64,000 nt of DNA, from the NCBI RefSeq assembly GCF_004309355.1, contig NZ_BJCC01000027.1:1-64000 (forward strand). Reading direction: 5' to 3'. Position numbers and translations under genes: made by a program. The DNA is from Enterococcus florum. GTDB taxonomy: Bacteria > Bacillota > Bacilli > Lactobacillales > Enterococcaceae. Shown in pieces: positions 55,078 to 64,000 of this stretch (its first letter is position 1; each line of letters starts with the position of its first letter). The notes under the pieces were generated by a model. That model saw only the letters and a program-made list of their open reading frames with translations. It was not told the DNA's origin and searched no databases.

Positions 55078-56091
55078 CTATTTTTCTGAAAAATATTTTT
55101 GTGAAGCTGCTTTTTTTAACCGATTCATATACGCAGCCCCCAAAGAATCCTCTTCAATTATTTGTGCAAAAATCAAATCTATTTGTCCAGCTTCATCTAA
55201 AGCACGCAACCCGCTATATAAACCTCTGGCTGCTGCCTCAACGGTGTCGTCGTCAAAGATATAGCGGTCCTGACTCCTATACTTCTCAGCTATCGCAGGA
55301 CCTGCTAGTATACCAACCCGCTTGTTCTCTGTTTTAGCCCAATCCATTGCAGGCTGCCACTGATTTTCTTGGATCATCAGTACAGGGGTATCAGGAGAAT
55401 AGTGTTTATATTTCATCCCAGGAGCTTTCGGTGTTTCACTTTCTATCACTAAATGCTGATCTAACAAAACTTCCACACCCAATGCCGCTTCCAGCATTTC
55501 TTTAGTAATTGCTCCAGGTCGAAGAATCGTCGGAACTTCTCCGCTCATATCCAATACTGTCGATTCAACACCAATTTTTGTTGCTCCATCATCCAATATC
55601 CCAGCAATTTTTCCGTTTAAATCATGAAAAACATGAGCGGCCGTTGTCGGACTTGGTTTGCCAGACGTATTTGCACTCGGCCCGACCAGCGGATCTCCAA
55701 CCTTTCTAATCAATTCGAGTGTTTTTTTATTGTCTGGCATACGAAAGGCTGCTGTGGATAAACCACCCGTAACAATTGAAGCGAGTGTGTTTTTTTTGAT
55801 AGGAAAGATCAACGTGAGCGGGCCCGGCCAAAAAGTCTTGACTACGCGATCGGTTAATGGATGATACTTTTCCACATAGGGTCTAGTCATCTCAAAATCA
55901 GCCACATGTACGATCAAAGGATTATCGCTCGGCCTTCCTTTCACCTCAAAAACTTGCTTGACTGAATCGGGATAAAGCGCATCAGCACCCAATCCATAGA
56001 CCGTTTCGGTTGGAAAAGCCACTAAACCCTTATGCTTTAATATCTGTGCCGCTTGGTCCAATTCCTCTGCTTGAAATAGTTTTGTTTCCAC
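55078..56091 (-). CDS. threonylcarbamoyl-AMP synthase (Sua5/YwlC)
   Basis: This enzyme (337 aa) makes threonylcarbamoyl-AMP for the t6A37 modification of tRNA. The TsaC/YrdC domain spans about residues 10-200 (VAFPTETVYGLGADA, KGRPSDNPLI, GPSANTSGKPS). A Sua5-type C-terminal domain follows, longer than TsaC alone. The start is GTG at 56091 and a weak AAGGA lies about 13 nt upstream. The 5' flank holds a DnaA-box cluster. Confidence 0.95.
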   Translation of the reverse strand: METKLFQAEELDQAAQILKHKGLVAFPTETVYGLGADALYPDSVKQVFEVKGRPSDNPLIVHVADFEMTRPYVEKYHPLTDRVVKTFWPGPLTLIFPIKKNTLASIVTGGLSTAAFRMPDNKKTLELIRKVGDPLVGPSANTSGKPSPTTAAHVFHDLNGKIAGILDDGATKIGVESTVLDMSGEVPTILRPGAITKEMLEAALGVEVLLDQHLVIESETPKAPGMKYKHYSPDTPVLMIQENQWQPAMDWAKTENKRVGILAGPAIAEKYRSQDRYIFDDDTVEAAARGLYSGLRALDEAGQIDLIFAQIIEEDSLGAAYMNRLKKAASQKYFSEK

Positions 56092-56094
56092 AGT

Positions 56095-56278
56095 TTTTCC
56101 ACAGTCCTTTTTTTTAGTTTTCTTGTTGCATCAATCTACAACTAACAACTATCCACTTTCTGTGGATAATGCATTTGTCAAGTGTGTATAACTCTGTTGA
56201 TAACTTCTGCAGCGTATTCAAGCTTGTTGCATCAATGTTCTTTTATCAAAAATATTCAATAAAAAAATTTTTTCCACA
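56095..56278. promoter_or_regulatory. cluster of DnaA boxes
   Basis: Between sua5 and prmC are TTTTCCACA (56095-56103 and 56270-56278), TTATCCACA (56161-56169, complement), TTATACACA (56183-56191, complement) and TTATCAACA (56195-56203, complement, one mismatch). That is four matches to TTWTNCACA and one near match within 184 bp, plus an AT-rich tract. No dnaA or dnaN gene is near, so this is not oriC itself. Confidence 0.75.
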
Positions 56279-56279
56279 T

Positions 56280-57122
56280 TTATTGCATATTCGAAACGAC
56301 TACGATTCGATCATTCCCTGACAAATCTTTTCTAACCGTCACTGATTTATCGGGAAATGCCTGCTGCATCATTTCTTTGACTGCTTTTCCTTGCTGAAAG
56401 CCGATTTCTAAAAAAAGCATTCCTGTCGGCTTCAAAAGAGCAGGTCCCTCTTGCGCAATTCGTTGGTAAACAGCCAACCCATCCTTCTCAGCAAACAATG
56501 CGCCTTTCGGTTCATACTTTCGAACACTTTGATCCATCAGGGACCATTCGTCTTTACTGATATAAGGGGGGTTGCTGATAATGATATCTTGTGGTTCATT
56601 GACAGCGTTCAACACATCGCTTTGATAAAAAGTAATTTCAGCCCCCAGTAGTTGTGCGTTCTCTTTCGCAACAGCTAGTGCATCTGCTGAAATATCCAAT
56701 CCAGTAACAGTCCAATTTGGCCGTGCCAATTTCAGACTGATTGCGATCGCACCCGTACCAGTTCCGATATCAACGACCCGCAATGGGCTGCTGACCGAAC
56801 TCATTTCTAAACAGGTCATCACCAGCTCTTCCGTTTCCGGACGAGGGATCAAGGTATGCTGATTCACTTTCAACCGATGATTCAGAAAATAGCTGTACCC
56901 CAACATATAGCTCGGAGGGATATCTAGCATCAACTGGTCGAGATCGGATTTAATCACTCGCTGTTCTTCCTCCGAAATCTCTTCGCGCATATGCATCAAC
57001 CATTGTGTCTTGTCCCAGCCTTTTCGTTCCAAAAAAAGATATTCGATGGCAAACCCTTCTTTTCCGGCTGCTTCTAAAAAAGAAGAAGCCCCAGAAAGGA
57101 CTTCTACATATGTTTTAGCCAT
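56280..57122 (-). CDS. prmC: release factor glutamine methyltransferase
   Basis: PrmC (280 aa) methylates the Gln of the GGQ motif of release factors. The SAM-binding motif [13 protein letters not shown] and the catalytic NPPYIS are present. The ATG at 57122 overlaps the end of prfA by 8 nt, so the methylase and its substrate are coupled. Confidence 0.97.
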   Translation of the reverse strand: MAKTYVEVLSGASSFLEAAGKEGFAIEYLFLERKGWDKTQWLMHMREEISEEEQRVIKSDLDQLMLDIPPSYMLGYSYFLNHRLKVNQHTLIPRPETEELVMTCLEMSSVSSPLRVVDIGTGTGAIAISLKLARPNWTVTGLDISADALAVAKENAQLLGAEITFYQSDVLNAVNEPQDIIISNPPYISKDEWSLMDQSVRKYEPKGALFAEKDGLAVYQRIAQEGPALLKPTGMLFLEIGFQQGKAVKEMMQQAFPDKSVTVRKDLSGNDRIVVVSNMQ

Positions 57123-58188
57123 TTTGCATCTCTTCCAATTTCTGTGTTTGATCATACATGATCAAAGCATCAACGATCTCATCCAATTTGCCAGCTAAAA
57201 TCTGGTCGAGCTTTTGAATCGTCAAGCCAATGCGATGGTCAGTGACCCGATTTTGTGGAAAATTGTACGTCCGGATACGCTCAGAGCGATCCCCAGTACC
57301 TACAGCCGACTTGCGACTTTGATCGTATTCAGACTGAGCTTCTTGTTGGATCTTATCGTACACACGAGCTCGCAAAATCTTCATTGCTTTTTCCCGGTTT
57401 TTGATCTGAGAGCGTTCATCTTGCATGGCCACAACGATTCCTGTAGGCAAGTGTGTCAATCGAACTGCTGACGCAGTTTTATTGACATGCTGACCGCCTG
57501 CCCCAGAAGCATGGTAGATATCCGTACGAATATCTTTTTCAGCAATATCGATCTCTACCTCTTCGGCTTCAGGCATAACGACTACTGTTGCTGTCGAAGT
57601 ATGGATACGTCCTTGGGATTCAGTGGAAGGAACACGTTGTACCCTGTGTGCCCCACTTTCATATTTCAATTTTGAATACACATTATCCCCGGTAATCATC
57701 ATAATGACTTCTTTATAACCGCCGATTCCGGTAACATTGGCTTCCATGACTTCCGTTCGCCAGCCCTGCGCTTCAGCATATTTTTGATACATATTGAACA
57801 AGTCGCCTGCAAACAATGCAGCCTCATCTCCACCAGCAGCCCCGCGAATTTCCATGATGATATTCTTGTCGTCATTTGGGTCCTTAGGCAAAAGCAAGAT
57901 TTTGATTTCTTCTTCCAGAACTTCTTTTTCCTTCTTTAATTCTGCTAGTTCCTCTTTGGCCATCTCTGCCATATCCGGCTCCAGATTTTCACCAAGAAGT
58001 TCTTCAGCTTCACTGATGCCTTCAATAACTTTCTTGTAGCGACGATACGTATCTACTGTTTCACGAATACTCGCTTCCTCTTTAGAAAGCTTCATAAATC
58101 GTTGTGTGTCAGTGATAACCTCGGGATCACTTAATAATTCTCCAAGCTCTTCATATCGATCTTCGATAGCTTGTAATTGATCGTACAT
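57115..58188 (-). CDS. prfA: peptide chain release factor 1
   Basis: RF1 (357 aa) reads UAA and UAG stops. The recognition PxT motif is VPSTES and the hydrolysis motif is [18 protein letters not shown]. It follows tdk and precedes prmC, as in most Bacillota. Confidence 0.97.
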   Translation of the reverse strand: MYDQLQAIEDRYEELGELLSDPEVITDTQRFMKLSKEEASIRETVDTYRRYKKVIEGISEAEELLGENLEPDMAEMAKEELAELKKEKEVLEEEIKILLLPKDPNDDKNIIMEIRGAAGGDEAALFAGDLFNMYQKYAEAQGWRTEVMEANVTGIGGYKEVIMMITGDNVYSKLKYESGAHRVQRVPSTESQGRIHTSTATVVVMPEAEEVEIDIAEKDIRTDIYHASGAGGQHVNKTASAVRLTHLPTGIVVAMQDERSQIKNREKAMKILRARVYDKIQQEAQSEYDQSRKSAVGTGDRSERIRTYNFPQNRVTDHRIGLTIQKLDQILAGKLDEIVDALIMYDQTQKLEEMQNG

Positions 58189-58237
58189 TCATTTTCCTCC
58201 TACTATTCTTGTTTCAAAACGAATGAAATATCGTGGA

Positions 58238-58822
58238 TTACATGGAATCATCTAACGCATCAGGGTGAAGATAATGTTTGCGGCATACGGGATAATAAGC
58301 CTCGTTTCCGCCAATCTGCACCTGATCACCTTCATAGACTGGTTTGCCGTCAATAAAATGCAGATTCATTGTTGCTTTTTTATGGCAAAACCAGCAAATT
58401 GTTTTTAATTCTTCTAATTTGTCTGCATACAGCAGCAAATATTTCGATCCTTCGAACAGTTCGTTTCGAAAATCATTTTTTAGTCCAAACGCCATTACTG
58501 GGATATTCAACTCATCCACCACTTGTGCAAACTCAATCACATGATGCTTTTGTAAGAATTGTGATTCATCTACTAACACACAAAACGGCTGAAAGTCCAG
58601 TCCTTTGATATAGTCAAATACATTCGTTTCTGCGAAGATTGGTGTGGCCGGACGCTTCAAACCAATACGGCTGGCAATCATCCCAACACCCTCGCGTGTG
58701 TCCAAGCCGCTGGTCATTAGTACGACTGGCTTGTTTTGTTCTTCATAATTGTGAGCGACCTTCAATATTTCGATCGTCTTTCCACTGTTCATCGCGCCAT
58801 ATTTAAAAAAAAGCTGTGCCAT
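58238..58822 (-). CDS. tdk: thymidine kinase
   Basis: Tdk (194 aa) is a type II thymidine kinase. The P-loop is [11 protein letters not shown], the base is in VDESQF, and two Cys pairs (CWFCHKK, PVCRKHY) bind the structural zinc. It is the first gene of tdk-prfA-prmC. A perfect -10 TATAAT lies upstream near 58857. Confidence 0.95.
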   Translation of the reverse strand: MAQLFFKYGAMNSGKTIEILKVAHNYEEQNKPVVLMTSGLDTREGVGMIASRIGLKRPATPIFAETNVFDYIKGLDFQPFCVLVDESQFLQKHHVIEFAQVVDELNIPVMAFGLKNDFRNELFEGSKYLLLYADKLEELKTICWFCHKKATMNLHFIDGKPVYEGDQVQIGGNEAYYPVCRKHYLHPDALDDSM

Positions 58823-58869
58823 TTCGATTCACCTTTCAGTTCATTCCTATCGTATTATAGCTGAAAACG

Positions 58870-59368
58870 TCAAATATTTACAGTAAGAATTATGAATAGA
58901 GGAGAAATAAAAGAATTTAACTATGGCAAAATTGATCGATGCTCCTCAATTTATCAAATAAGAACAGAATAGACTAAATAAACCATTGAGTGAAAAGCGC
59001 ATTCCGATTCGTCTTATCTTATTAACCTTATCCATCTGCAGCTATTCGATTCAACCTGTCAGAGTGACTGCCGAAAGATAGAATCAGTATGATTTGTAAA
59101 AAAAGCTGGATGGACAAAGTCAGCCTCCCATACATATCACCCAGTTTATTCAATGAAAAAGAGAGCAACGATCTGCCAAATCTTTACTTCCCTTAAAGCG
59201 TTTCGTTTTCAATGTGGTCACTTCGTATAACAGCCCGATCGATTGACTATTTTGCAGCAATGATTGACAAGCGACATATATGTGTAAAAAGACTTAAAAT
59301 GATAGTCACTGTGAGTAATTCTAATTATTTTGTCAAAGTAGATGAACAACTCCGATCACACATCCATA
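58870..59368. other. gap without a recognisable gene
   Basis: This stretch between tdk and the epimerase gene has no gene that I can support. On the minus strand AACTGGGTG and CATCCAGC near 59105-59148, followed by TTTTTTT, form a weak terminator-like hairpin. A plus-strand open frame (59212-59445) has no ribosome site and overlaps a terminator and gene end. Confidence 0.4.
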
Positions 59369-59409
59369 TAAAAAACAGCATTCTGAAAGATTTCTCCTTA
59401 AGAATGCTG
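59369..59409 (-). terminator. Rho-independent terminator after the epimerase gene
   Basis: On the minus strand CAGCATTCT and AGAATGCTG (59401-59409 and 59376-59384) pair, followed by TTTTTT. Confidence 0.88.
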
Positions 59410-59415
59410 CATTCA

Positions 59416-60087
59416 TTATCTTCTCTTAGTCAATATATTTTCTAACTCCATTGTCTTCTTTCGATAAGTCCCTGGTTTTTGATTAAACAATGCGGAGGTT
59501 CCAACGACATATAAATCAGCCCCGATTCGGCTAATTTCTTTGACCGTTTCAGAGTAAATATTCCCGTCGACCTCGATCAGCGGCTTGTTTTCCCTTTTTG
59601 AAAGTTCAAGGTTTAGTTGAACCAATTTATCTAGTACGTTTCTTTGAAACGCTTGACCGGCAAATCCTGGATTAACAGTCATCACCAATACCAGCTCAAC
59701 AAAATCCAAATAGGGAACAATTGCCTGTAACGGTGTACTCGGACTAATCGCTATCCCCGCCTTCACACCAAAATGATGGATGTGTTCAATTAATCGCATC
59801 GGATCTGAAGTCGTCTCAATGTGAAACGTAAGATAATCGGGACTCAATGGAGCAAACATATCAATATACTGATCAGGATTTAGACAAGCTAAATGAATAT
59901 CCGTTGTAAATCGATTGATTTTAATGATCGGTTCCAACACGTACGGTGCCATTGCTAAATTATTCACAAATTTACCGTCCATTACATCACAGTGCAGCCA
60001 GTCGATCCCAGCAGCTTCTAAATCATTTAATTCAGCAGCCAAATTTAAGGGGTCTCCACACATGATAGAGGCAACGATTCGATTCAT
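59416..60087 (-). CDS. ribulose-phosphate 3-epimerase family protein
   Basis: This TIM-barrel epimerase (223 aa) has the family motifs ASIMCGDPL, HCDVMDGKFVNN, HLACLNPDQY, VMTVNPGFAGQ and EVDGNIYSET. It may be a ribulose- or allulose-6-phosphate epimerase dedicated to the operon. I chose the second ATG (60087), which has GGAG at 6 nt. It is the last gene of the sugar operon. Confidence 0.85.
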   Translation of the reverse strand: MNRIVASIMCGDPLNLAAELNDLEAAGIDWLHCDVMDGKFVNNLAMAPYVLEPIIKINRFTTDIHLACLNPDQYIDMFAPLSPDYLTFHIETTSDPMRLIEHIHHFGVKAGIAISPSTPLQAIVPYLDFVELVLVMTVNPGFAGQAFQRNVLDKLVQLNLELSKRENKPLIEVDGNIYSETVKEISRIGADLYVVGTSALFNQKPGTYRKKTMELENILTKRR

Positions 60088-60108
60088 ATTCTGCTCCATT
60101 TACAACAC

Positions 60109-60987
60109 CTATGGTTTCATGAAAATGGCCATGGCTTCTTTGGCATTTTCCTTCATTGCATCTGTTGCTGCCAGAGACAATTCATCAAAAAATACCGAAT
60201 CATTTTCTGTGTGGTCAGCTAAGAAATCCTGAACAGCCTTACCTGCTGCTTTGTTCATGTACGTGTAATAATTGATTTTGCAAATTCCATTTTTTATCGC
60301 AATTCGGTAGTTTTCTTCTGAGACGCCCGAACCGCCATGCATGACAAATGGCAGGTCGATTTTAGTTTTGATTTGTGTGATCCGATCTAAATCAAGCTTA
60401 GGTTCTTTCAAATAGACACCGTGAACTGTGCCAAATCCAATCGCTAAACAATCAACTCCTGTAGCTTCAACGAATGCTTTCGCCAAATCTGGATCTGTAT
60501 AAATATCATCTAGGTTTTCATAATCATCACAAGAGTCTGATCCACGACCTTCACCGCCGCCAACTGCAGAAGTGAAAATATGACCTAACTCTGCCTCCAC
60601 AGAAACTCCTGCAGCATGTGCGATCTTAACGATTTCCTTTGTTTCATCTCGATTGACTTCATAGGGCTTGCTTGATGCGTCATACATGACTGAAGTGAAA
60701 CCCATACGAATCGCTTTGACGCACATTTCATAAGAAGCCCCATGGTCCAAATGAACGGCTACAGGTACCTTCGCTTTTTGAGCAAAGGCCAGCATGACTG
60801 GACCAATTTCCTCAATAGAAACCAAATTTTCATGAACCTCCGCGTGTTGCAAAATGACGGGGGTGTTTAATTCTTCCGCCGCCTGAATCACAGCTCTGAT
60901 TGCTTCAAGATTCGGTACATTAAAGGCACCTACCGCATACTGCTTTTCTTTGGCGTCAGTTAAAAGCTCTTTTAATGTTACTAACAT
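60109..60987 (-). CDS. class II ketose-bisphosphate aldolase
   Basis: This Zn-dependent aldolase has 292 aa. The metal ligands are in VHLDHGASYE, EAELGHIFT, GTVHGVY and MHGGSGV. It belongs to the fructose/tagatose-bisphosphate aldolase family. It probably splits a ketose bisphosphate made from the PTS sugar, but the substrate is not determined. RBS AGGAGG. Confidence 0.9.
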   Translation of the reverse strand: MLVTLKELLTDAKEKQYAVGAFNVPNLEAIRAVIQAAEELNTPVILQHAEVHENLVSIEEIGPVMLAFAQKAKVPVAVHLDHGASYEMCVKAIRMGFTSVMYDASSKPYEVNRDETKEIVKIAHAAGVSVEAELGHIFTSAVGGGEGRGSDSCDDYENLDDIYTDPDLAKAFVEATGVDCLAIGFGTVHGVYLKEPKLDLDRITQIKTKIDLPFVMHGGSGVSEENYRIAIKNGICKINYYTYMNKAAGKAVQDFLADHTENDSVFFDELSLAATDAMKENAKEAMAIFMKP

Positions 60988-61001
60988 TTTTCTCCTCCTT
61001 G

Positions 61002-61712
61002 TTATCGGTTAAATCGATATTCAAGATTCGTTGAGAAGACATCTGTATACACGTAGGAAAGCTCGATTGGCTTATCCTCAAAGTAAGCCAAGTTATTGAC
61101 CACCATTACTACTGCTGGATTGGAAATATTCAAATATTGTATTTCAGAGTAATTGGCCATTCGAGCGCTGATTTTTTGACTGATGATCTCCGGGTAAATG
61201 CCGAATTCATTCAAGGTTTTCCATAACGATTTATCGGTGAGATCATAAGATCCAATCTCTGGGCACCTTCTTAGGGGAAGGAAACTCTCTGTTAATGAAT
61301 AAACCATGCCATCGACGCTTCGTAAGCGCAACAAGTAGAAAACGTAATCATTTTCTTCGATCTGAAGCTGCTCACTCAATTCTCGGTCCGCTTGGATCAC
61401 ATTTTTTTTCAGCACCTTTGAGCTAACCCGTTTTTTTCTGGAAACAATGTCTTCATAAAAACCAGAAATATGCATACTGGAATTGATTTTTACATCTCGA
61501 TTTGGAATAATATACCCTTTTCCTTCAATGTACGTTACGATTCCTTGTCTTTCTAAAGATTCGAGTGCCCGCTTTACTGTGGTACGGCTGACCTTAAAGG
61601 TACTCGACAACTGCCGTTCACTAGGAAGTGGTTTGCCTTGTCCACTCAACACCTTTGCCAAATTTTGAATATCTTCACTGACTCTTTTGTACTTTGGAAC
61701 GAATTCCTCCAT
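61002..61712 (-). CDS. GntR-family regulator (HutC/UTRA type)
   Basis: This regulator (236 aa) has the N-terminal GntR winged HTH (KPLPSERQLSSTFKVSRTTV) and a C-terminal UTRA ligand domain. It precedes the aldolase and epimerase genes. Paired sites AGACAGTCTA and TAGACTGTCT in its promoter are likely its operators. Confidence 0.9.
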   Translation of the reverse strand: MEEFVPKYKRVSEDIQNLAKVLSGQGKPLPSERQLSSTFKVSRTTVKRALESLERQGIVTYIEGKGYIIPNRDVKINSSMHISGFYEDIVSRKKRVSSKVLKKNVIQADRELSEQLQIEENDYVFYLLRLRSVDGMVYSLTESFLPLRRCPEIGSYDLTDKSLWKTLNEFGIYPEIISQKISARMANYSEIQYLNISNPAVVMVVNNLAYFEDKPIELSYVYTDVFSTNLEYRFNR

Positions 61713-61777
61713 TGAAAATCCTCCTTATGTTGTCTAGTTTAATAAGAAAAAAATCAACGAAGAATTCTTATTCAAAC

Positions 61778-61859
61778 AGACAGTCTAACTTGTTATCCCG
61801 CTTTTTTTATCAACTCGATTATATCTCACCTTTACGATAAGTGAAAAGCTAGACTGTCT
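61778..61859 (-). promoter_or_regulatory. gntR promoter flanked by inverted operator sites
   Basis: TAGACTGTCT (61850-61859) and AGACAGTCTA (61778-61787) are perfect inverted copies. Between them on the minus strand lies a -10 TATAAT (61818-61823). The first overlaps the -35 region and the second lies about 30 bp downstream, a layout for looping repression. Confidence 0.7.
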
Positions 61860-61878
61860 CGTTTGGAAAAATTATTTC

Positions 61879-62913
61879 TTAAAACTTCACTACTACACGA
61901 TACTTGTCTCCTTTGATGGCAGACCTAAACCCAGCTTCCACCTCATCGAATGGTACGACTTCGCTGATAAACGGACGAACATCAATTGTTCGTTCGCTAA
62001 TCATTTTAGCAGCACGAACAAAATCCCGACTATTCGAATTAGCAGTCCCCCTAATGCTGTACCCACCTTTATGCAACCTGTCCGGACTGAAGCCGACAGG
62101 TTCATCCGGATAGAAAGAAGAGTACAACACGACTTTTCCAGTATTTGAAACGATCTCAATCGAATCTTGCACCAAATCCGTGATCGGTGTGGTATCAAAT
62201 ACGACATTCGCCCTCAAACCATGAGAGATTCGGTCGACTTCCGTTTTTAATTGTTGAGTTCCTGAATTGACACAGTAATGTGCCCCATTTTTCTTTGCCA
62301 AATCGAGGCGTTCGTCATTTAAATCACAAGCAATCACTGTTGCTCCACTCTTAGACGCCAGTGCTACATGCAATTGGCCCATGATCCCGCATCCAATCAC
62401 CACTACTAAATCTCCATATTGAATATTCGCAGTCTCACAGCTGTGTACAACACATGACAAAGGCTCCGTCAATGCTGCTTCTTCTGGGGAAACATTGTAA
62501 TAGTGAAAAATGTGCTTGGGCTCAACGAGCATGAACTCGGATAATCCACCCATTCCTTTGTGCGGCAATCCTTCCAACTGCTTGCTGTGATTGAAATCCA
62601 AACAATTTTGTTCCTCGCCGCTTTTACAAAATTCACAGTTTCCGCAAGCCAAATTTGTTCCAAAAACGACTTTGTCACCAATTTTCCAGCTTTTCTGATC
62701 AATTTCACTGCCGACAGCTACGATTTCTGCAGCAATCTCATGTCCACCAATAAAGGGATAGTCGACTTTTTTCACCCCTGTATAGACACGTTGCTCCCAA
62801 GTACAAATCGCGCAAGCATCTATCTTGATCAACACTTTATTTGCAGATACTTGCGGCAATTCACATTCTTCAATACGCAGATCTTCAACTCCATAAAAAA
62901 CTGCTGTTCTCAT
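61879..62913 (-). CDS. zinc-dependent medium-chain dehydrogenase
   Basis: This MDR dehydrogenase (344 aa) resembles sorbitol and threonine dehydrogenases. The structural-zinc cysteines are in CGNCEFCKSGEEQNC, the catalytic zinc site in CAICTWEQ and GGHE, and the NAD fold is VVIGCGIMGQLHV. It probably oxidises a sugar alcohol phosphate after PTS uptake. It lies 13 nt after the PTS IID gene. Confidence 0.9.
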   Translation of the reverse strand: MRTAVFYGVEDLRIEECELPQVSANKVLIKIDACAICTWEQRVYTGVKKVDYPFIGGHEIAAEIVAVGSEIDQKSWKIGDKVVFGTNLACGNCEFCKSGEEQNCLDFNHSKQLEGLPHKGMGGLSEFMLVEPKHIFHYYNVSPEEAALTEPLSCVVHSCETANIQYGDLVVVIGCGIMGQLHVALASKSGATVIACDLNDERLDLAKKNGAHYCVNSGTQQLKTEVDRISHGLRANVVFDTTPITDLVQDSIEIVSNTGKVVLYSSFYPDEPVGFSPDRLHKGGYSIRGTANSNSRDFVRAAKMISERTIDVRPFISEVVPFDEVEAGFRSAIKGDKYRVVVKF

Positions 62914-62926
62914 TTACAACCATCCT

Positions 62927-63775
62927 CTAAAATATATTTAATGCACCAAATACCACTCCGATAACTACTAGGATCAACATTACTGTAGTAGACTTTAATT
63001 TCCTGCTCTTCAACAAATACAATGTTAACAGTGTGATCCCCAGAGGCAAGATGCCTTTAAAAAGCTTATCCAAGATATCCTCTTGCAACCCTAGCTCTAC
63101 GCTGCCTACTTTAATGACAAATGGGGAGGACACTGATACAAAGTTTGCAGTCAAAGCGCCAAGAACGATGGCCCCCATTGCAGAAGCTCCTGTGATCAAA
63201 TACTGCAGAATATTACTGCTCAAAATTTTCTCAATCCCAGCTTTCCCCATTTTATAGCCTTGCATCCATACCCCATAGGCTAAAGAGAACATGATTCCAA
63301 ACATCAATAGACCATAGACGACAGGTCCCATTAAATTCCCTTCGGCACCAAGACTCACACCAAAAGCCAGCAAAATCGGTGTCAAGGTCCCCTGCCATAG
63401 CGTATCGCCGATCCCTGCAAAAGGTCCCATCAAACCAGTTTTGATTCCGTTGATCGCATCATCCGTGATCGGGGCGCCGTTTGCTCGGTCCTCTTCCATC
63501 GCAATAACCATTCCACAAATGATTCCGCCAAAATGAGGCTCTGTATTAAAGAAGGCCATATGTCGTTTCAATGCATTCTTATATTCTTCCGGATCATCCG
63601 CATAAAGTTTTTTTATGATCGGGCTTAAGGAATGGACCAGCCCCGTTGCTTCTAACCTTTCATAGTTGTAATTCGCATGACTAAAAAAGGTCCAGCGCCA
63701 AAAGGAACGAGTCACATCTTTTTTCGAGAGTTCCTTTCTCTGCAGTTTTGCTTCATTTTCTAACGATTGTTCCAT
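62927..63775 (-). CDS. PTS mannose-family EIID component
   Basis: This 282-aa protein is the IID subunit of a mannose-type PTS permease. It has the family motifs RSFWRWTFFSHANYNYERL and GIGDTLWQGTLTP and a C-terminal membrane part. It works with the IIC encoded just upstream. The IIA and IIB genes must lie outside the window. Confidence 0.92.
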   Translation of the reverse strand: MEQSLENEAKLQRKELSKKDVTRSFWRWTFFSHANYNYERLEATGLVHSLSPIIKKLYADDPEEYKNALKRHMAFFNTEPHFGGIICGMVIAMEEDRANGAPITDDAINGIKTGLMGPFAGIGDTLWQGTLTPILLAFGVSLGAEGNLMGPVVYGLLMFGIMFSLAYGVWMQGYKMGKAGIEKILSSNILQYLITGASAMGAIVLGALTANFVSVSSPFVIKVGSVELGLQEDILDKLFKGILPLGITLLTLYLLKSRKLKSTTVMLILVVIGVVFGALNIF

Positions 63776-63790
63776 AGTTTACTCCCCCTT

Positions 63791-64000
63791 TTAGCTGATT
63801 CCGCCAATTTGATTTCTTGGTGTGATTGTATACAAGTAAGCGATGATCGCACCGATCACGGCAATTACAATAACATCCAACTGCATATAGATGGCCATGA
63901 CAAACCCGAGTACAAAGAACAGCATCGTATTCGGCCGATTAATCGAACGCAGGTTCATTGCAATCCCCAGTGCCGGAAGCAATCCACCGATAACTTGAAG
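63791..64000 (-). CDS. PTS mannose-family EIIC component, partial
   Basis: Only the last 69 residues and the stop are in the window. The frame stays open to position 64000. The sequence is hydrophobic (NTMLFFVLGFVMAIYMQLDV) with GGLLPALGIAMNLRSI, a block typical of mannose-family IIC subunits. The 5' part is cut by the window edge. Confidence 0.88.
   Translation of the reverse strand, partial: LQVIGGLLPALGIAMNLRSINRPNTMLFFVLGFVMAIYMQLDVIVIAVIGAIIAYLYTITPRNQIGGIS

Noticed and set aside
56092-56279. Chromosomal origin of replication
   Set aside because: DnaA boxes are present, but dnaA, dnaN and the usual oriC neighbours are not.
59212-59445. Open frame of 77 codons
   Set aside because: It has no ribosome site and runs into the terminator and end of the epimerase gene.

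Overview
The window looks like a chromosomal segment of an Enterococcus. The left edge is the 5' end of a 16S rRNA gene whose V1 loop and flanks read as enterococcal. The gene content agrees: a malT/mapP/malP/pgmB/malR maltose set of the type described in E. faecalis, a sufCDSUB operon, many PTS components, and a compact type II-A CRISPR-Cas locus close to S. thermophilus CRISPR1. The species cannot be fixed from the sequence alone.

Layout. 1-480: 16S rRNA 5' end (minus) with a leader and two tandem consensus promoters. 0.6-7.9 kb: maltose regulon, malT and mapP on the minus strand, malP-pgmB-malR on the plus strand, with a MalR-type operator at each divergent promoter. 8.0-14.5 kb: a phosphoesterase, an RpiR regulator, a LytTR two-component system, a TetR gene with twin operators joined to a frameshifted M23 peptidase gene, and two poorly known small genes. 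14.8-17.7 kb: a Ca/Mn-type P-type ATPase behind a yybP-ykoY-like (Mn2+) riboswitch. 17.7-27.3 kb: a minus-strand catabolic cluster (SLC13 transporter, cytosolic BNR/sialidase-fold protein, YhcH/NanQ-like anomerase, PdxA2, DapA-family aldolase, Fe-alcohol dehydrogenase, DUF1537 acid-sugar kinase) with a divergent PrpR-type regulator. The substrate is unknown.

28.4-36.6 kb is an AT-rich CRISPR island on the minus strand: cas9, tracrRNA, cas1, cas2, long csn2, then an array of 16 repeats. Upstream of cas9 I see previously unlisted decayed repeat copies in near-array phase. These are the most unusual signal in the window. 36.7-38.6 kb: a GNAT/DUF2000 pair divergent from a LysR gene.

38.9-49.2 kb is core metabolism on the minus strand: sufCDSUB Fe-S assembly, a metNIQ methionine importer behind a T-box leader, a GcvH-like plus ArsC/Spx-like pair, and a RodA/FtsW protein. 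49.5-52.6 kb: an LtaS/MdoB-type phosphoglycerol transferase, a broken small membrane protein, and an integrase relic beside tRNA-Thr. 52.8-58.8 kb: DUF2187, upp, glyA, sua5, a DnaA-box cluster, prmC, prfA and tdk. 59.4-64.0 kb: a sugar operon (PTS IIC/IID, dehydrogenase, GntR regulator, class II aldolase, Rpe-like epimerase) that runs off the right edge.
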